Positions 46,424 to 55,172 of a stretch of 64,000 nt of DNA are shown here, one piece after another; within the stretch, counting starts at the first letter, position 1, and each line of letters opens with the position of its first letter. The notes beneath the pieces are model-generated. The model was not told the origin of the DNA. It worked only from the letters and a program-made list of their open reading frames with translations, and searched no databases. The position numbers and the translations under genes were made by a program. This DNA comes from Promethearchaeota archaeon (GTDB lineage: Archaea > Asgardarchaeota > Lokiarchaeia > Sigyniarchaeales > SOKP01), in NCBI GenBank assembly GCA_016930515.1, contig JAFGGO010000114.1, positions 1 through 64,000 on the forward strand, written 5' to 3'.

Positions 46424-47176
46424 ATGCAGTTTGACTCGGGATTTAGTGTGTTTCGATCGAACAAGGAGCGTTCTATCGTCCCTAGCGGGGAAAAAGCCTT
46501 GGACGAGATTCTTTCGGGAGGTTTCCATCGAGAGCTCGTCTATCTCATCTACGGAGACAAGAAAAGGAGCGCAAGCGTCTTGCTTAGCACCTCAGTCGAG
46601 GCGCAAAAGGCTTGCGTCAACGGAGGAATCGGAGAAAGAGCGCAAGTAGCATTCATAGACGGTACGAATCGATTTAACCCTTATGACATCAGCAAATACG
46701 CCGTTTCGCAGCGTTTATCGCCACAACGAGTGTTGGAAAACATTCTTGTCGCTCGAGCGTTTACTTGGGACCAAATGATAGAGATCTTGGAAAATAGACT
46801 TTCTAATCTCGAGGGGATCAAGGTATTACTCGTCTCGGGAATCACGTGCCTGCTTCAAAACCACGATAAGCGAACCTTCGAAGACTTGCTCCGGGCAATA
46901 GGCGGTATAAAAAAAGCGCTTGAAAAGTCAAGGCCCTTGATCGTTTTAACCGCCCCCTTGAACGAATATTCCCTGTTTCGACCCGAAGGGGGAAAAATTC
47001 TCGCTCATTTTGGAAGCGTGTTGGTCTTGATAAACGATAACGAGCGCTTCACGGAATATACGCTCGTTCAGCACCCCTACCTCCCAGAACGCAGGATTTT
47101 GAGGTGGAAGCCCAGAAGAAGCAAGAGGCCCCTGTCCTGCACCACGCGAAACGCCAAGATTGACAATTGGTTTTAA
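46424..47176 (+). CDS. RecA/RadA-like protein with degenerate P-loop
   Basis: A 250-residue RecA-fold protein. PSGEKALDEILSGGFHRELVYLIYG (residues 20-44) matches the RadA/KaiC lead into Walker A, but the GxxxxGKT loop reads GDKKRSAS (44-51), and the Walker B strand reads IKVLLVSG, lacking the acid. ATP hydrolysis is therefore unlikely. A basic tail (RWKPRRSKRPL) may bind DNA. Degenerate RecA paralogs are known partners of polymerases (bacterial ImuA/SulA2-like). It lies upstream, on the same strand, of the PolB2-like gene with only opposite-strand genes between. GC content is higher than in the neighbours. Confidence 0.75.
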   Translation: MQFDSGFSVFRSNKERSIVPSGEKALDEILSGGFHRELVYLIYGDKKRSASVLLSTSVEAQKACVNGGIGERAQVAFIDGTNRFNPYDISKYAVSQRLSPQRVLENILVARAFTWDQMIEILENRLSNLEGIKVLLVSGITCLLQNHDKRTFEDLLRAIGGIKKALEKSRPLIVLTAPLNEYSLFRPEGGKILAHFGSVLVLINDNERFTEYTLVQHPYLPERRILRWKPRRSKRPLSCTTRNAKIDNWF

Positions 47177-47183
47177 CATGAGA

Positions 47184-48356
47184 CTATAATTTTTTCATTT
47201 CCTTGATTAAAGAAACGATAGCTTGATATTTTTCGAGCGCTTCAGCAACATTTTTTTTTTCCAAGGCGTTCAAGCAGGCTATATTTATCGATCGTATTTG
47301 ATTCTTGAGATTTTTGCTTTTCTCGAGTCGTTCTTTTTCTTCGTTTATCGATTTTTTGATGTCGTCCAAAAATGCCTGATATTTCTGCTCAAGTTCCTGA
47401 TTGCCCGATGAACGCGAAAAAGAAATGATGGTCTCACAATTTGAGATCGCATTATCGAAAAACCCTTCTTTTAGATTTTGTTGAAAGTCCAGCTCTAATT
47501 GAGCAATATTTTCTCCAACTTTTTGAAATTCTTCTATAGCAGTGGTGATTTCTTTTAAGCGATTCTCTAACTTGGGAAGCAGTTCGTTCATCTCCTTTAA
47601 TTTAATCAAGGCGATTTCAAGAGTGATTTCATTCTTAGCTTCTTCAAATTGACCGCTTTTTTCTAGTTTTTTGCTCGTGTCGATTACTTTTTCGATTTTT
47701 TCGTATGTCTTTCGAACTTCCTCGTATTCCTCGTATTTTAATTTTTGTATGAGGCTGTGCTCTAAAGTGCCCCATTTTCTCTGATATAATTCTTTTTTGA
47801 CACCTTCGAGGGTATATATATGTTCCCAAGCCCGGTCTATAACATCGTTTGCCTTATCAATAGCTTGGAGCCTTATGGCGTTATAAAATTGAATTTCCAA
47901 GCGATCGAGAGATTCTACTTTATTATCTTGTTCAACTTGATACCCCTTCCAAATTTCTTCGTCCTTATTAATACAATAATTTGCCGAAGGATAGCGAGAG
48001 AGGTTATAATGTTGTTGATATTTTTGTTTGAACTCCATTACGAGCTCGTGGGCTTTTTTAATATCGTCCACATCCAAGTAGTCGTCAAATTTTTCTTTTA
48101 ATTTATCGCTCAATAGTACAAGGTCAACGGTTTTTGATTTATTGGTAGAAGTAGATCGTATTTTTTCTATGTAATCTTGTTGTTCTTTTACAAATTGCTC
48201 CAAGTTTATCTTCCGAGCTAAATCAATTATCCTTTCCGAAATTTTCAGGGCTTGATCGACTTTTCCCGTGCTATAGCAACTAGCTTGTGAAAGTTTAAGC
48301 TCTTCTATTTCAGCTATGATTGCGATCTTATCGAGGTTATCTGATTTTGAAGGCAA
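47184..48356 (-). CDS. Coiled-coil protein, paralog of the gelsolin-domain protein
   Basis: A 390-residue helical protein. Its residues about 15-200 align with residues about 115-320 of the upstream neighbour (LKISERIIDLARKI / VISDRIIELSKEI; KAHELVMEFKQKY / EAHKLVSDFKKKY), so it arose by duplication, but it lacks the gelsolin-like head. Repeats of the A/V-I-x-x-C-E-x-I-I-x-F/L-S type occur. TTG start with AGGTGAT before it; 13 bases after the upstream stop, so probably one operon. Confidence 0.75.
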   Translation of the reverse strand: MPSKSDNLDKIAIIAEIEELKLSQASCYSTGKVDQALKISERIIDLARKINLEQFVKEQQDYIEKIRSTSTNKSKTVDLVLLSDKLKEKFDDYLDVDDIKKAHELVMEFKQKYQQHYNLSRYPSANYCINKDEEIWKGYQVEQDNKVESLDRLEIQFYNAIRLQAIDKANDVIDRAWEHIYTLEGVKKELYQRKWGTLEHSLIQKLKYEEYEEVRKTYEKIEKVIDTSKKLEKSGQFEEAKNEITLEIALIKLKEMNELLPKLENRLKEITTAIEEFQKVGENIAQLELDFQQNLKEGFFDNAISNCETIISFSRSSGNQELEQKYQAFLDDIKKSINEEKERLEKSKNLKNQIRSINIACLNALEKKNVAEALEKYQAIVSLIKEMKKL

Positions 48357-48369
48357 GAAACAATATCAC

Positions 48370-50772
48370 CTAGGAATCGTTTTTAAAGTCCTCGAGTTGT
48401 TTAATGATCGTTTCAAAAGCGTCCAAGGATTCGTTAAACTTGCTCTCGTCCAGGAAATTAATTCCCTTATTACTCAAGAGTACGATTTGGTCTAGCAATT
48501 GTTCGTATTTTCGAGATTCTACCTCTTTGATTTCGTTTTCCAGCTCATCTTGGAGAGACGCTAATATTTTCTTAAATCGTTCTTCACAACTCTTTTCGTT
48601 GTTGTCCCGAGCTATTTGTAGTGCTTTTTTACAATTCTCCATTGCTTTCTCAAGCTTGTGCTCGTTCCTATCTGATTCAATACTTTTTTCAATATCTTCA
48701 ATTTCATGTAATATACTGGTCTTTTTTTGTTTCAAGAGTTCCATGTCTTTTTTGATATCGTTGATCTTGTTCTTGAGGTCATTAAAACAAGCATCTTGAA
48801 TCTCTTCTTCGATTGATACGATTTTAGAAATTGCTTCTTTAATTTTATCTTCATTCTTCAATTCCAAGACTTCTTGAAGTAATGAATCTGCTACTTCCCG
48901 AGTTTCTTCTATTTCATGATTGATGTCTTCAATCCGCTCAGAGAAATTCTGTACCAACGCATTTTCCCCACTTTTCTTAGAGATCTCAATGATTTTTTCG
49001 CAAATCTTTATTGAATCGCTAAATTCGTGTTTATTTTCGCTTTTATCTAATTTTTGCTTTAGTACATTCAATTCAATCCTAAATTGTGCTTGATTCTCTT
49101 TTTCTTTTAATAATTCGTGTTTCATATTTTCTAATTGGGATTTTTGATCCTTAAAGTCGGGACCGTGTAATTCCTCTAGCATGGAATTGATTTTAGATAT
49201 CGCTTCATCGAGCTTGCCCATCTTTTGAAGCTCCATAAGTTCTTCAATCAGGGTTTCGGCAATTTCCTTGGTTTCCTTGAGTTCTAGCTCGATATCTTCT
49301 TTAAGAAGCGTGAATTTCTCCACGAGTGAGTCATTTTCCTTTTTTTTAGATAATGCGATTATGTTTTCACAGGCAAGTATTGCTTGGGTCAAGAAATTAT
49401 TATTCTTACTCTCCATAAGATCAAGCTCTAAAGAATTAATTTTTTCGTTAAAATTAGCGAGTTCAAATAGTTCAGAAGTTAAGCTTTTTTCTAGCTGTTC
49501 TAATTTTTTCTTTTCTTCAATAAAATCAGAACTACTTAATTTTTTCATCACGGAAGAAATTTCTTTAATAGCTTCTTCAAGACGATTTTCTTCTTTTAAT
49601 ATCAAGATTTTTATCAAGCTCTTTTCATACGCTTGCCTGTAATTATCCAATTTTTGTCTCAGGGTTTTGGAGATTTCCACATATTTTTTCTCCAGGCCAA
49701 ACTTTTCTGTTCCAGGCAAAATTGATAATAAAGACTCGCAATTCTTGATTGCATCTCCTAAATGATCGTCTTCCAGATTAGATTTTATCTCCGATTCCAA
49801 AAGATCTATTTTGTTCAGGATTTTTATTCGTTCTTCTTCCGTCTTTTTTTTTTTAGAATTGAATTGAGTTTCTAACGATTGCCACTTCTTTTTTATCCCC
49901 TCGTCAACGACCTTGTTTAACAACTTTTTGGCTTTTTCAAGAGCTTCAGTTGCGCCTTCCATTTCGTTTTTACTAACAAGCTCGGAAAATTCGCTTTCAA
50001 TTCTTATTAGTGATTGAAGGTTTTTATCAACTGATGCCATTGCAGCTTGCTGAGCGTTATCGTCCTTTAAGAAAAGCTCCTCGATGATCGGAATGGAAGA
50101 AAGGTTCACATTAAATGTGCTGTATTTTTTCTTGAAATCACTGACCAACTTGTGTGCCTCTTCATATTTATCGTTTTCCAAGAACTTATCAAATAGTTCT
50201 TTTACTGCTTGAGCTTCGTTGGTTATATCTTTGACTAAATTCTTAAGTTGCTCTCGTTCCTTTAGATTTTCAATGAGTTCTTTTTGATCTTTTTCGAGTG
50301 CTTTGTCTTTTATTTCTTTTGACAATTCGATAATGCGATCCGAAATGACAGTCGCTTCTAGATATTTTTCTTCCTTGATAAGAGAATCCATCTCGTCTTT
50401 TAATTCGTTTATTTCATCCACGATAGGAGCAAGGATGTCCTCTTGGGCTTTAATGTGTCCTTCTAGGTCTTGTTTCTTGAAACTAAATATTTTAAAAAAG
50501 TCAAAGGGTTCTTCGCCAGATTCAATAGTAATATTTCTCAAAACCGCAAGATCGGGGTATTTTCGGGCAAATAATTCTCTTATTTGAGGAATATATGCTT
50601 TAAGCGTATAACTAGCTGATTTACTCACCCAGATATACATTCTTTTCGACTTTCGCGAATATATCGCCAATATCGTGTATAACGTAAATAGATCAAGGGG
50701 ATCGTCTGGAGTTTGCTCTTCAAATGTTCCTGAGTAGCTTAATTTATAGATTTTAATGTCTTTATCAGCCAT
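48370..50772 (-). CDS. Gelsolin-like domain fused to long helical-repeat coiled coil
   Basis: An 800-residue protein. Residues 1-97 resemble a single gelsolin/ADF-H repeat: IYKLSYSGTFEEQTPDDPLDLFTLYTILAIY, RMYIWVSKSASYTLKAYIPQIRELFARKYP and the characteristic end ESGEEPFDFFKIF. Residues about 105-800 are helical repeats of the form A/SIxxCExIIxLSxxxxNxxLVxKF, joined by Glu/Lys coiled coil. Gelsolin domains bind actin; Asgard gelsolins have been shown to bind and sever actin filaments. A single domain could bind monomer or filament side and the coil could crosslink or position it. No actin gene is in the window. Confidence 0.7.
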   Translation of the reverse strand: MADKDIKIYKLSYSGTFEEQTPDDPLDLFTLYTILAIYSRKSKRMYIWVSKSASYTLKAYIPQIRELFARKYPDLAVLRNITIESGEEPFDFFKIFSFKKQDLEGHIKAQEDILAPIVDEINELKDEMDSLIKEEKYLEATVISDRIIELSKEIKDKALEKDQKELIENLKEREQLKNLVKDITNEAQAVKELFDKFLENDKYEEAHKLVSDFKKKYSTFNVNLSSIPIIEELFLKDDNAQQAAMASVDKNLQSLIRIESEFSELVSKNEMEGATEALEKAKKLLNKVVDEGIKKKWQSLETQFNSKKKKTEEERIKILNKIDLLESEIKSNLEDDHLGDAIKNCESLLSILPGTEKFGLEKKYVEISKTLRQKLDNYRQAYEKSLIKILILKEENRLEEAIKEISSVMKKLSSSDFIEEKKKLEQLEKSLTSELFELANFNEKINSLELDLMESKNNNFLTQAILACENIIALSKKKENDSLVEKFTLLKEDIELELKETKEIAETLIEELMELQKMGKLDEAISKINSMLEELHGPDFKDQKSQLENMKHELLKEKENQAQFRIELNVLKQKLDKSENKHEFSDSIKICEKIIEISKKSGENALVQNFSERIEDINHEIEETREVADSLLQEVLELKNEDKIKEAISKIVSIEEEIQDACFNDLKNKINDIKKDMELLKQKKTSILHEIEDIEKSIESDRNEHKLEKAMENCKKALQIARDNNEKSCEERFKKILASLQDELENEIKEVESRKYEQLLDQIVLLSNKGINFLDESKFNESLDAFETIIKQLEDFKNDS

Positions 50773-50933
50773 GTGACTATTCTCGTTTTGGTTTACTTAT
50801 ATCAAAAATAAATAATAATTTCTATATAAATATCGTTATATCAAAAAGGTAGGATGGTATTATTAAGTTTAGTTTTGGCGAAATGATTAAATTAAAAAAA
50901 AAAATATGGATATTTTTAATGGCATAAACGGCA

Positions 50934-51329
50934 TTAAGGTCCGAATATAATCCCAATACCAAGTGTTATTCCCATAATTATCCCTATCGTGACGAACACG
51001 GCAAGTATAACCAAGAGCGCGATTACAAGCGCCAAAATTGCTACGATTATTGCCATACAAAAACCTATATCGTGGCGCTTTCCAATAAAATAAAAAATCA
51101 AGATCAGCATAATAATCGCGATTATCCAATGAATAAATACAAAGGAAAAAAGAATGGTGACCACGAAAGCCGTGAGAAATACCTCTCCAAAATCAGTATG
51201 TTTTGCGTTCACGATTGCCAGTGCAATTTTAAGAAAAATGGTTGTAATGACCAAGTTAATGATGATCCAAAAAAATATTATTAGTGTTATTGTCAAAACA
51301 TCTAAACCAGTCCACCAAGCGTATATCAT
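50934..51329 (-). CDS. Small multi-pass membrane protein
   Basis: A 131-residue, extremely hydrophobic protein with about four transmembrane helices (ITLIIFFWIIINLVITTIFL; AFVVTILFSFVFIHWIIAIIMLILIFYFIG; MAIIVAILALVIALLVILAVFVTIGIIMG). No conserved polar residues that suggest transport or catalysis. Orphan gene upstream of the gelsolin pair on the same strand. Confidence 0.65.
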   Translation of the reverse strand: MIYAWWTGLDVLTITLIIFFWIIINLVITTIFLKIALAIVNAKHTDFGEVFLTAFVVTILFSFVFIHWIIAIIMLILIFYFIGKRHDIGFCMAIIVAILALVIALLVILAVFVTIGIIMGITLGIGIIFGP

Positions 51330-51419
51330 ATTTTATTCTAACTCGTTATATTAATAAATTTTTTACATTTTAAGGATTAAAATAAGTATCTTTTTTTAAA
51401 TATCAATTTGCTTGAGAAT

Positions 51420-51848
51420 TTAACCTTCTTTTTTCTTGTAAAAATTTTCGTTCTTTGACGCCAAGGTTAAATCGTCTCCACCATACCTGACCTTTCTGGC
51501 GTTATAATATAAAATTGTTTTTTCTTCGCAAATCTTGTTCCATTCGATGATCCCGTGTTTCTTGATCATTAAAAGATTATAGATCTTGGAGTTATGGGGC
51601 AAAAAAATCTCGTAATTCACGATCGGCTGGAGTTTTTCGCATGGAAATTCGTCGCACTCGTAGCAAAAATTATAACTCTTTCCAACCACGCACTCGTATG
51701 TCTTACAAACGGGAAAATTCTTGACTTGTCCACCCTGTTCTCGACAACCCCTACAGTCGTGCGCTTTTTTTCCAGGGCATTTCTTGCAGTAAATACCGCA
51801 TGGAGCGTGATCGTTGAAATACAACCCAAAGGAACACAAATTTGTCAT
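51420..51848 (-). CDS. DUF3795 cysteine-rich protein
   Basis: A 142-residue protein with the DUF3795 pattern: CGIYCKKCPG, CRGCREQGG, CKTYECVV and FCYECDEFPCEKL, about a dozen cysteines suited to zinc or Fe-S binding. Found widely in archaea and anaerobic bacteria; function unknown. It ends in a basic tail after RYGGDDLTL. It is divergent from the small protein/PolB2-like pair with a 108-base spacer. Confidence 0.85.
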   Translation of the reverse strand: MTNLCSFGLYFNDHAPCGIYCKKCPGKKAHDCRGCREQGGQVKNFPVCKTYECVVGKSYNFCYECDEFPCEKLQPIVNYEIFLPHNSKIYNLLMIKKHGIIEWNKICEEKTILYYNARKVRYGGDDLTLASKNENFYKKKEG

Positions 51849-51956
51849 GGATTATTATCATGATTACTTCTTAAAAGATTTGATGGTAAATCAGAAAACA
51901 CGCGAAGGGGAGCTTTATTTATTGCGCCTTGAGTTTTTTTCCTCAAATCAGTATAG

Positions 51957-52238
51957 GTGAAGAATATAGGTCGCACCGTCCCATCTTTTCGTCCCGCTCT
52001 CGAGTACGAGATAGAAAGCTGGAATAATTTCAAGAGAGCGCTCAGGCCCGATGATCAAGAGAATTTTCATAAATTAATGAACCACGCCCGCATTCATTCA
52101 GACGCTGGAAGTATGAGCGCCCGGCCAATGCTTTCGGAGGTTATTTTCATGTCAATTGCGATCGAGCAAGAAAAACGAATTAAAAAATTACAAACAGAGC
52201 TTGAAGCATTGAAGAAACAGGTCGAAAGGAAGGATTAA
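51957..52238 (+). CDS. Conserved small protein coupled to the PolB2-like gene
   Basis: A 93-residue helical protein starting at GTG 51957: SFRPALEYEIESWNNFKRALRPDDQENFHKLMNHARIHSDAGS, then SEVIFMSIAIEQEKRIKKLQTELEALKKQ, a C-terminal coiled coil. It ends 7 bases before the ATG of the polymerase-like gene, so the two are surely one operon. The conserved motifs recall small archaeal proteins that lie before PolB2 genes. It may recruit or regulate the polymerase homolog. Activity is unknown. Confidence 0.75.
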   Translation: MKNIGRTVPSFRPALEYEIESWNNFKRALRPDDQENFHKLMNHARIHSDAGSMSARPMLSEVIFMSIAIEQEKRIKKLQTELEALKKQVERKD

Positions 52239-52245
52239 AAACAAT

Positions 52246-54651
52246 ATGGCTTTTCAAGAAGATTTTTATGGTTGGTTGCTAGACGCCACAACTTCCGGAG
52301 ACGGAATGTTGCTTTGGGTAAAATTAATCAAGGAGAAAAAGAACGTGCTGCTTCACCACGATTTTCACCCAGAATTTTTTGCCGTCCCAAAATCAGGGAT
52401 TGGTAAGGATTTTACTACTCTAAAGCAAGTGTTGATGTCCCATCCTGGCGTGAAAAGCGTGCGAACCTGCGATAAATATATTAGTTTAGAAGATCAAACT
52501 AAATCGACGGTATTCGGGGTGCGCATCGAAAAACCTTCCTTATTCAAATCGACGACTAAAGAAATAGGCGAGATTGATCTTTTCACCTTATATAACATCG
52601 ATATTCCCATTTCTCAAATGTATTTTTATGAGAATGACTTATTTCCAATGGCATTCTGCCGTTTTAAAGTTGCACTCAATAAGAAAGGGCTTGATTCAAA
52701 GGAGTATATTCGATTGATCTCCTTGGATTTAATGGATAACAACGAGAAGTTGTATTACGAGTTACCACCACTTAAAGCAATTTGGTTAGATGTTAATATT
52801 CGTAAAAAAGGACTGAGACCGTATTTTAACGATCCCTTGATATGCACAGAAATTAGCATCGTTGAACAAGACGAGAGCGGAATACCAAGAGCGGACGGAA
52901 AGCGAAAAAGAAAGATCTGCATAGATCTAGCGGACGAAGCAGAGATCCTAAAAAAGACAAGCGAAGTTATCGAAGAGCTCGATCCCGACATCGTCCTCAC
53001 ATGCGGTGGAGACGAGTTCGTATTCCCGTATTTAATTGCTCGAGCTTCAGAGAACGGGGCATCTCATAAACTCTACTTTTCGCGAACGAAAACACCTTTA
53101 AAGCAATGCATTTTTAACCTATCAGGAGGATCCGACCACTACATGTCGTATGGAATGATAATGCGTCGATCAAAAACCCAGGTCTATCTAACAGGAAGAT
53201 TCCACTTGGATACGACAGCGTATGGAAGCCTTCATTTCAGCGAGGGAAACATTCCAGGTGTCATCGAAGTAGCTCGTGTTTCTCGCGTTCCTCTCCAAAG
53301 GTTATGTCGCATTACCATAGGAGGAGCACTACAATCCATCCAATTTTACAACGCTTACAAGCTGGATCACTTGATTCCGCCTTTTAAAAAAAGTCCGGAA
53401 GGATTTCGAACGGGAATGGACTTGATTAAAGGCGATCGCGGGGGACACATCTTCGAACCCATAGTAGGAGTATTTGATCAAGTGGTCGAGCTGGATTTTT
53501 CGTCTATGTATCCTTCTCTCATGGCAAATTTTAACATATCTTCGGAAACAATCAATTGTGCCTGTTGCAAGGACGACGGCACGGGCATCAAGGTACCGGG
53601 ATTGAACTTTTACATCTGCTCGAAAAGGGAGGGCATCATATCCAAATCGATACGACTCCCGCTCGAAAAAAGGTTAAAGTACAAGAAAATCGCTCGCGAT
53701 ACCGGCAACCTTCGATATAAGTTTACCGATATTGCCTTGAAATGGGTTCTTGTAGTTTCTTTTGGATATTTAGGGTTTCGAAACGCGCGCTTTGGCAAGA
53801 TCGAAGCGCATCAGACGGTGTGCGCGTTCGCTCGCGAGTTCTTGATGCGTTCCGCAGAAATCGCGCAAAATCACGGCTGCAAGGTCGTTCACGGGATCGT
53901 GGATTCGATATGGCTTCAAGACGAGAAGAACAGGGATCCAGAAGAGTTTAAAGAAGTAACCCGAAAAGTTGCTCAAGAGATCACGGAACACACCAGCATT
54001 CAGATGAGTTGGGACGGCTTTTTCGATTTCATCGTCTTTCTTCCCTCTCGCGCCGAGCCTGACATACCGACGCTCAATCATTATTGGGGCATCAAGAAAG
54101 GGGGTGAAGTGAAGGTAAGAGGGATCGAAGCTCGCAGGAGAGACGCACCAAACATCATAAAAGAAGCGCAACTAGCGTTTATCGAAGAATTTAAAGGAGC
54201 AAAAACGGTAGAAGAGTTCGTTTCAAGAGTTTCCAAGGCAAAAAGTGTTTTCTACGAATACATTGACAGGATTGAAACGGGTCGAGCATCGAGGGAGCAA
54301 CTCACGATCAAGCAAAAAATCTCCCGTTCACCCGCCCAATACAAGGTAAACTCGTATCAAGCAGTTGCCGCCAAGCAATTGGAACGATCTGGCGTCGTTG
54401 CTTCCGCCGGAAAGAATGTGCGCTATATCATTTTAGACGCCGAAGCAAGTCCCGATTTTCCTGAAAGAAAAGTCGTACTATCCGATCTTTACGACCCCAA
54501 GAAACACCATTACGACAAGAAAAAATACGTGGAATTACTGAAACGAGCGTTCGAAAACATCGTGCCGTTCCCGATTCCCGAATTGGACGATCTTGTAAAG
54601 TCCGATTTTAACAGGAAATCCACGCAAAAAAATATCACGAATTTCGTTTAA
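52246..54651 (+). CDS. PolB2-like family B DNA polymerase homolog with altered catalytic motifs
   Basis: An 801-residue B-family polymerase. Motif A is intact (VVELDFSSMYPSLM, first Asp 417). Motif B is ALKWVLVVSFGYLGF with K499. Motif C, normally YGDTDS, is HGIVDS: only the second Asp (553) remains. The exonuclease site is degenerate: ExoI reads LDVN (D182) instead of DIE, and ExoII GGDEFVFPYL lacks its Asp. This matches the archaeal family of so-called inactivated PolB (PolB2). Members in Sulfolobales were nevertheless reported to act in translesion synthesis. No proofreading is expected. Likely a DNA-damage polymerase or structural subunit. Confidence 0.85.
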   Translation: MAFQEDFYGWLLDATTSGDGMLLWVKLIKEKKNVLLHHDFHPEFFAVPKSGIGKDFTTLKQVLMSHPGVKSVRTCDKYISLEDQTKSTVFGVRIEKPSLFKSTTKEIGEIDLFTLYNIDIPISQMYFYENDLFPMAFCRFKVALNKKGLDSKEYIRLISLDLMDNNEKLYYELPPLKAIWLDVNIRKKGLRPYFNDPLICTEISIVEQDESGIPRADGKRKRKICIDLADEAEILKKTSEVIEELDPDIVLTCGGDEFVFPYLIARASENGASHKLYFSRTKTPLKQCIFNLSGGSDHYMSYGMIMRRSKTQVYLTGRFHLDTTAYGSLHFSEGNIPGVIEVARVSRVPLQRLCRITIGGALQSIQFYNAYKLDHLIPPFKKSPEGFRTGMDLIKGDRGGHIFEPIVGVFDQVVELDFSSMYPSLMANFNISSETINCACCKDDGTGIKVPGLNFYICSKREGIISKSIRLPLEKRLKYKKIARDTGNLRYKFTDIALKWVLVVSFGYLGFRNARFGKIEAHQTVCAFAREFLMRSAEIAQNHGCKVVHGIVDSIWLQDEKNRDPEEFKEVTRKVAQEITEHTSIQMSWDGFFDFIVFLPSRAEPDIPTLNHYWGIKKGGEVKVRGIEARRRDAPNIIKEAQLAFIEEFKGAKTVEEFVSRVSKAKSVFYEYIDRIETGRASREQLTIKQKISRSPAQYKVNSYQAVAAKQLERSGVVASAGKNVRYIILDAEASPDFPERKVVLSDLYDPKKHHYDKKKYVELLKRAFENIVPFPIPELDDLVKSDFNRKSTQKNITNFV

Positions 54652-54859
54652 AATATCGTTTTATTTTTTTAATTGGTAGAGACCTATTAAAATATTTGAC
54701 CTATTAAAGAACTTAATATTTTGTTCCTGTATAATCTAGAGAAAATAAAAAAAGTTGCCCATAATGTTAAGATAATTTTATGCTAAAGTAAAATGAGTTC
54801 TAAATTTCAATTAAAATAAAAAAAGAAAGATTTAAGTTTGAATTTTTTAAATTTTAGAA

Positions 54860-55066
54860 TTATTTGGGAAGTTCAGCGTCTGGTCTCGCTTCCGTGGCAG
54901 GCTTTCCTTCAATACCCCAATGGGCTTTTGGGACCTCGTGAACGAGAACCTCAACCGCTTGTTTCGGAATTCCGATGTTAACGAATACATCAGTCACTCC
55001 AGCAATTACTTTTTTTATGATTTCGTCAGAAATTCCCTTCCACAAATATATTTGAGCTAATGGCAT
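54860..55066 (-). CDS. 4-oxalocrotonate tautomerase-family enzyme
   Basis: A 68-residue tautomerase. Proline 2 (MPLAQIYLWKG) is the catalytic base after removal of Met. The helix ISDEIIKKVIAGVTDVFVNIGIPKQAVEVLVHEVPKAHWGIEGKPATE fits the family, with the W of the HWGxxGxPA motif. It interconverts keto and enol acids in aromatic or other catabolism; the substrate is unknown. Stand-alone gene. Confidence 0.85.
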   Translation of the reverse strand: MPLAQIYLWKGISDEIIKKVIAGVTDVFVNIGIPKQAVEVLVHEVPKAHWGIEGKPATEARPDAELPK

Positions 55067-55172
55067 TTTTATATCCTCGTTTTTTTTTATTGATTATTGT
55101 TTATTCTAATACTGAGGGAATGTTAAAAAATATTTACTTGAAGAATTTAAGAGAAATTTTTATTCGTTACTA

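Noticed and set aside
46323-46649. 108-residue plus-strand frame overlapping the RecA-like gene
   Set aside because: Second half is the RecA-like gene in another frame; Ser/Arg-rich, shadow-like composition.
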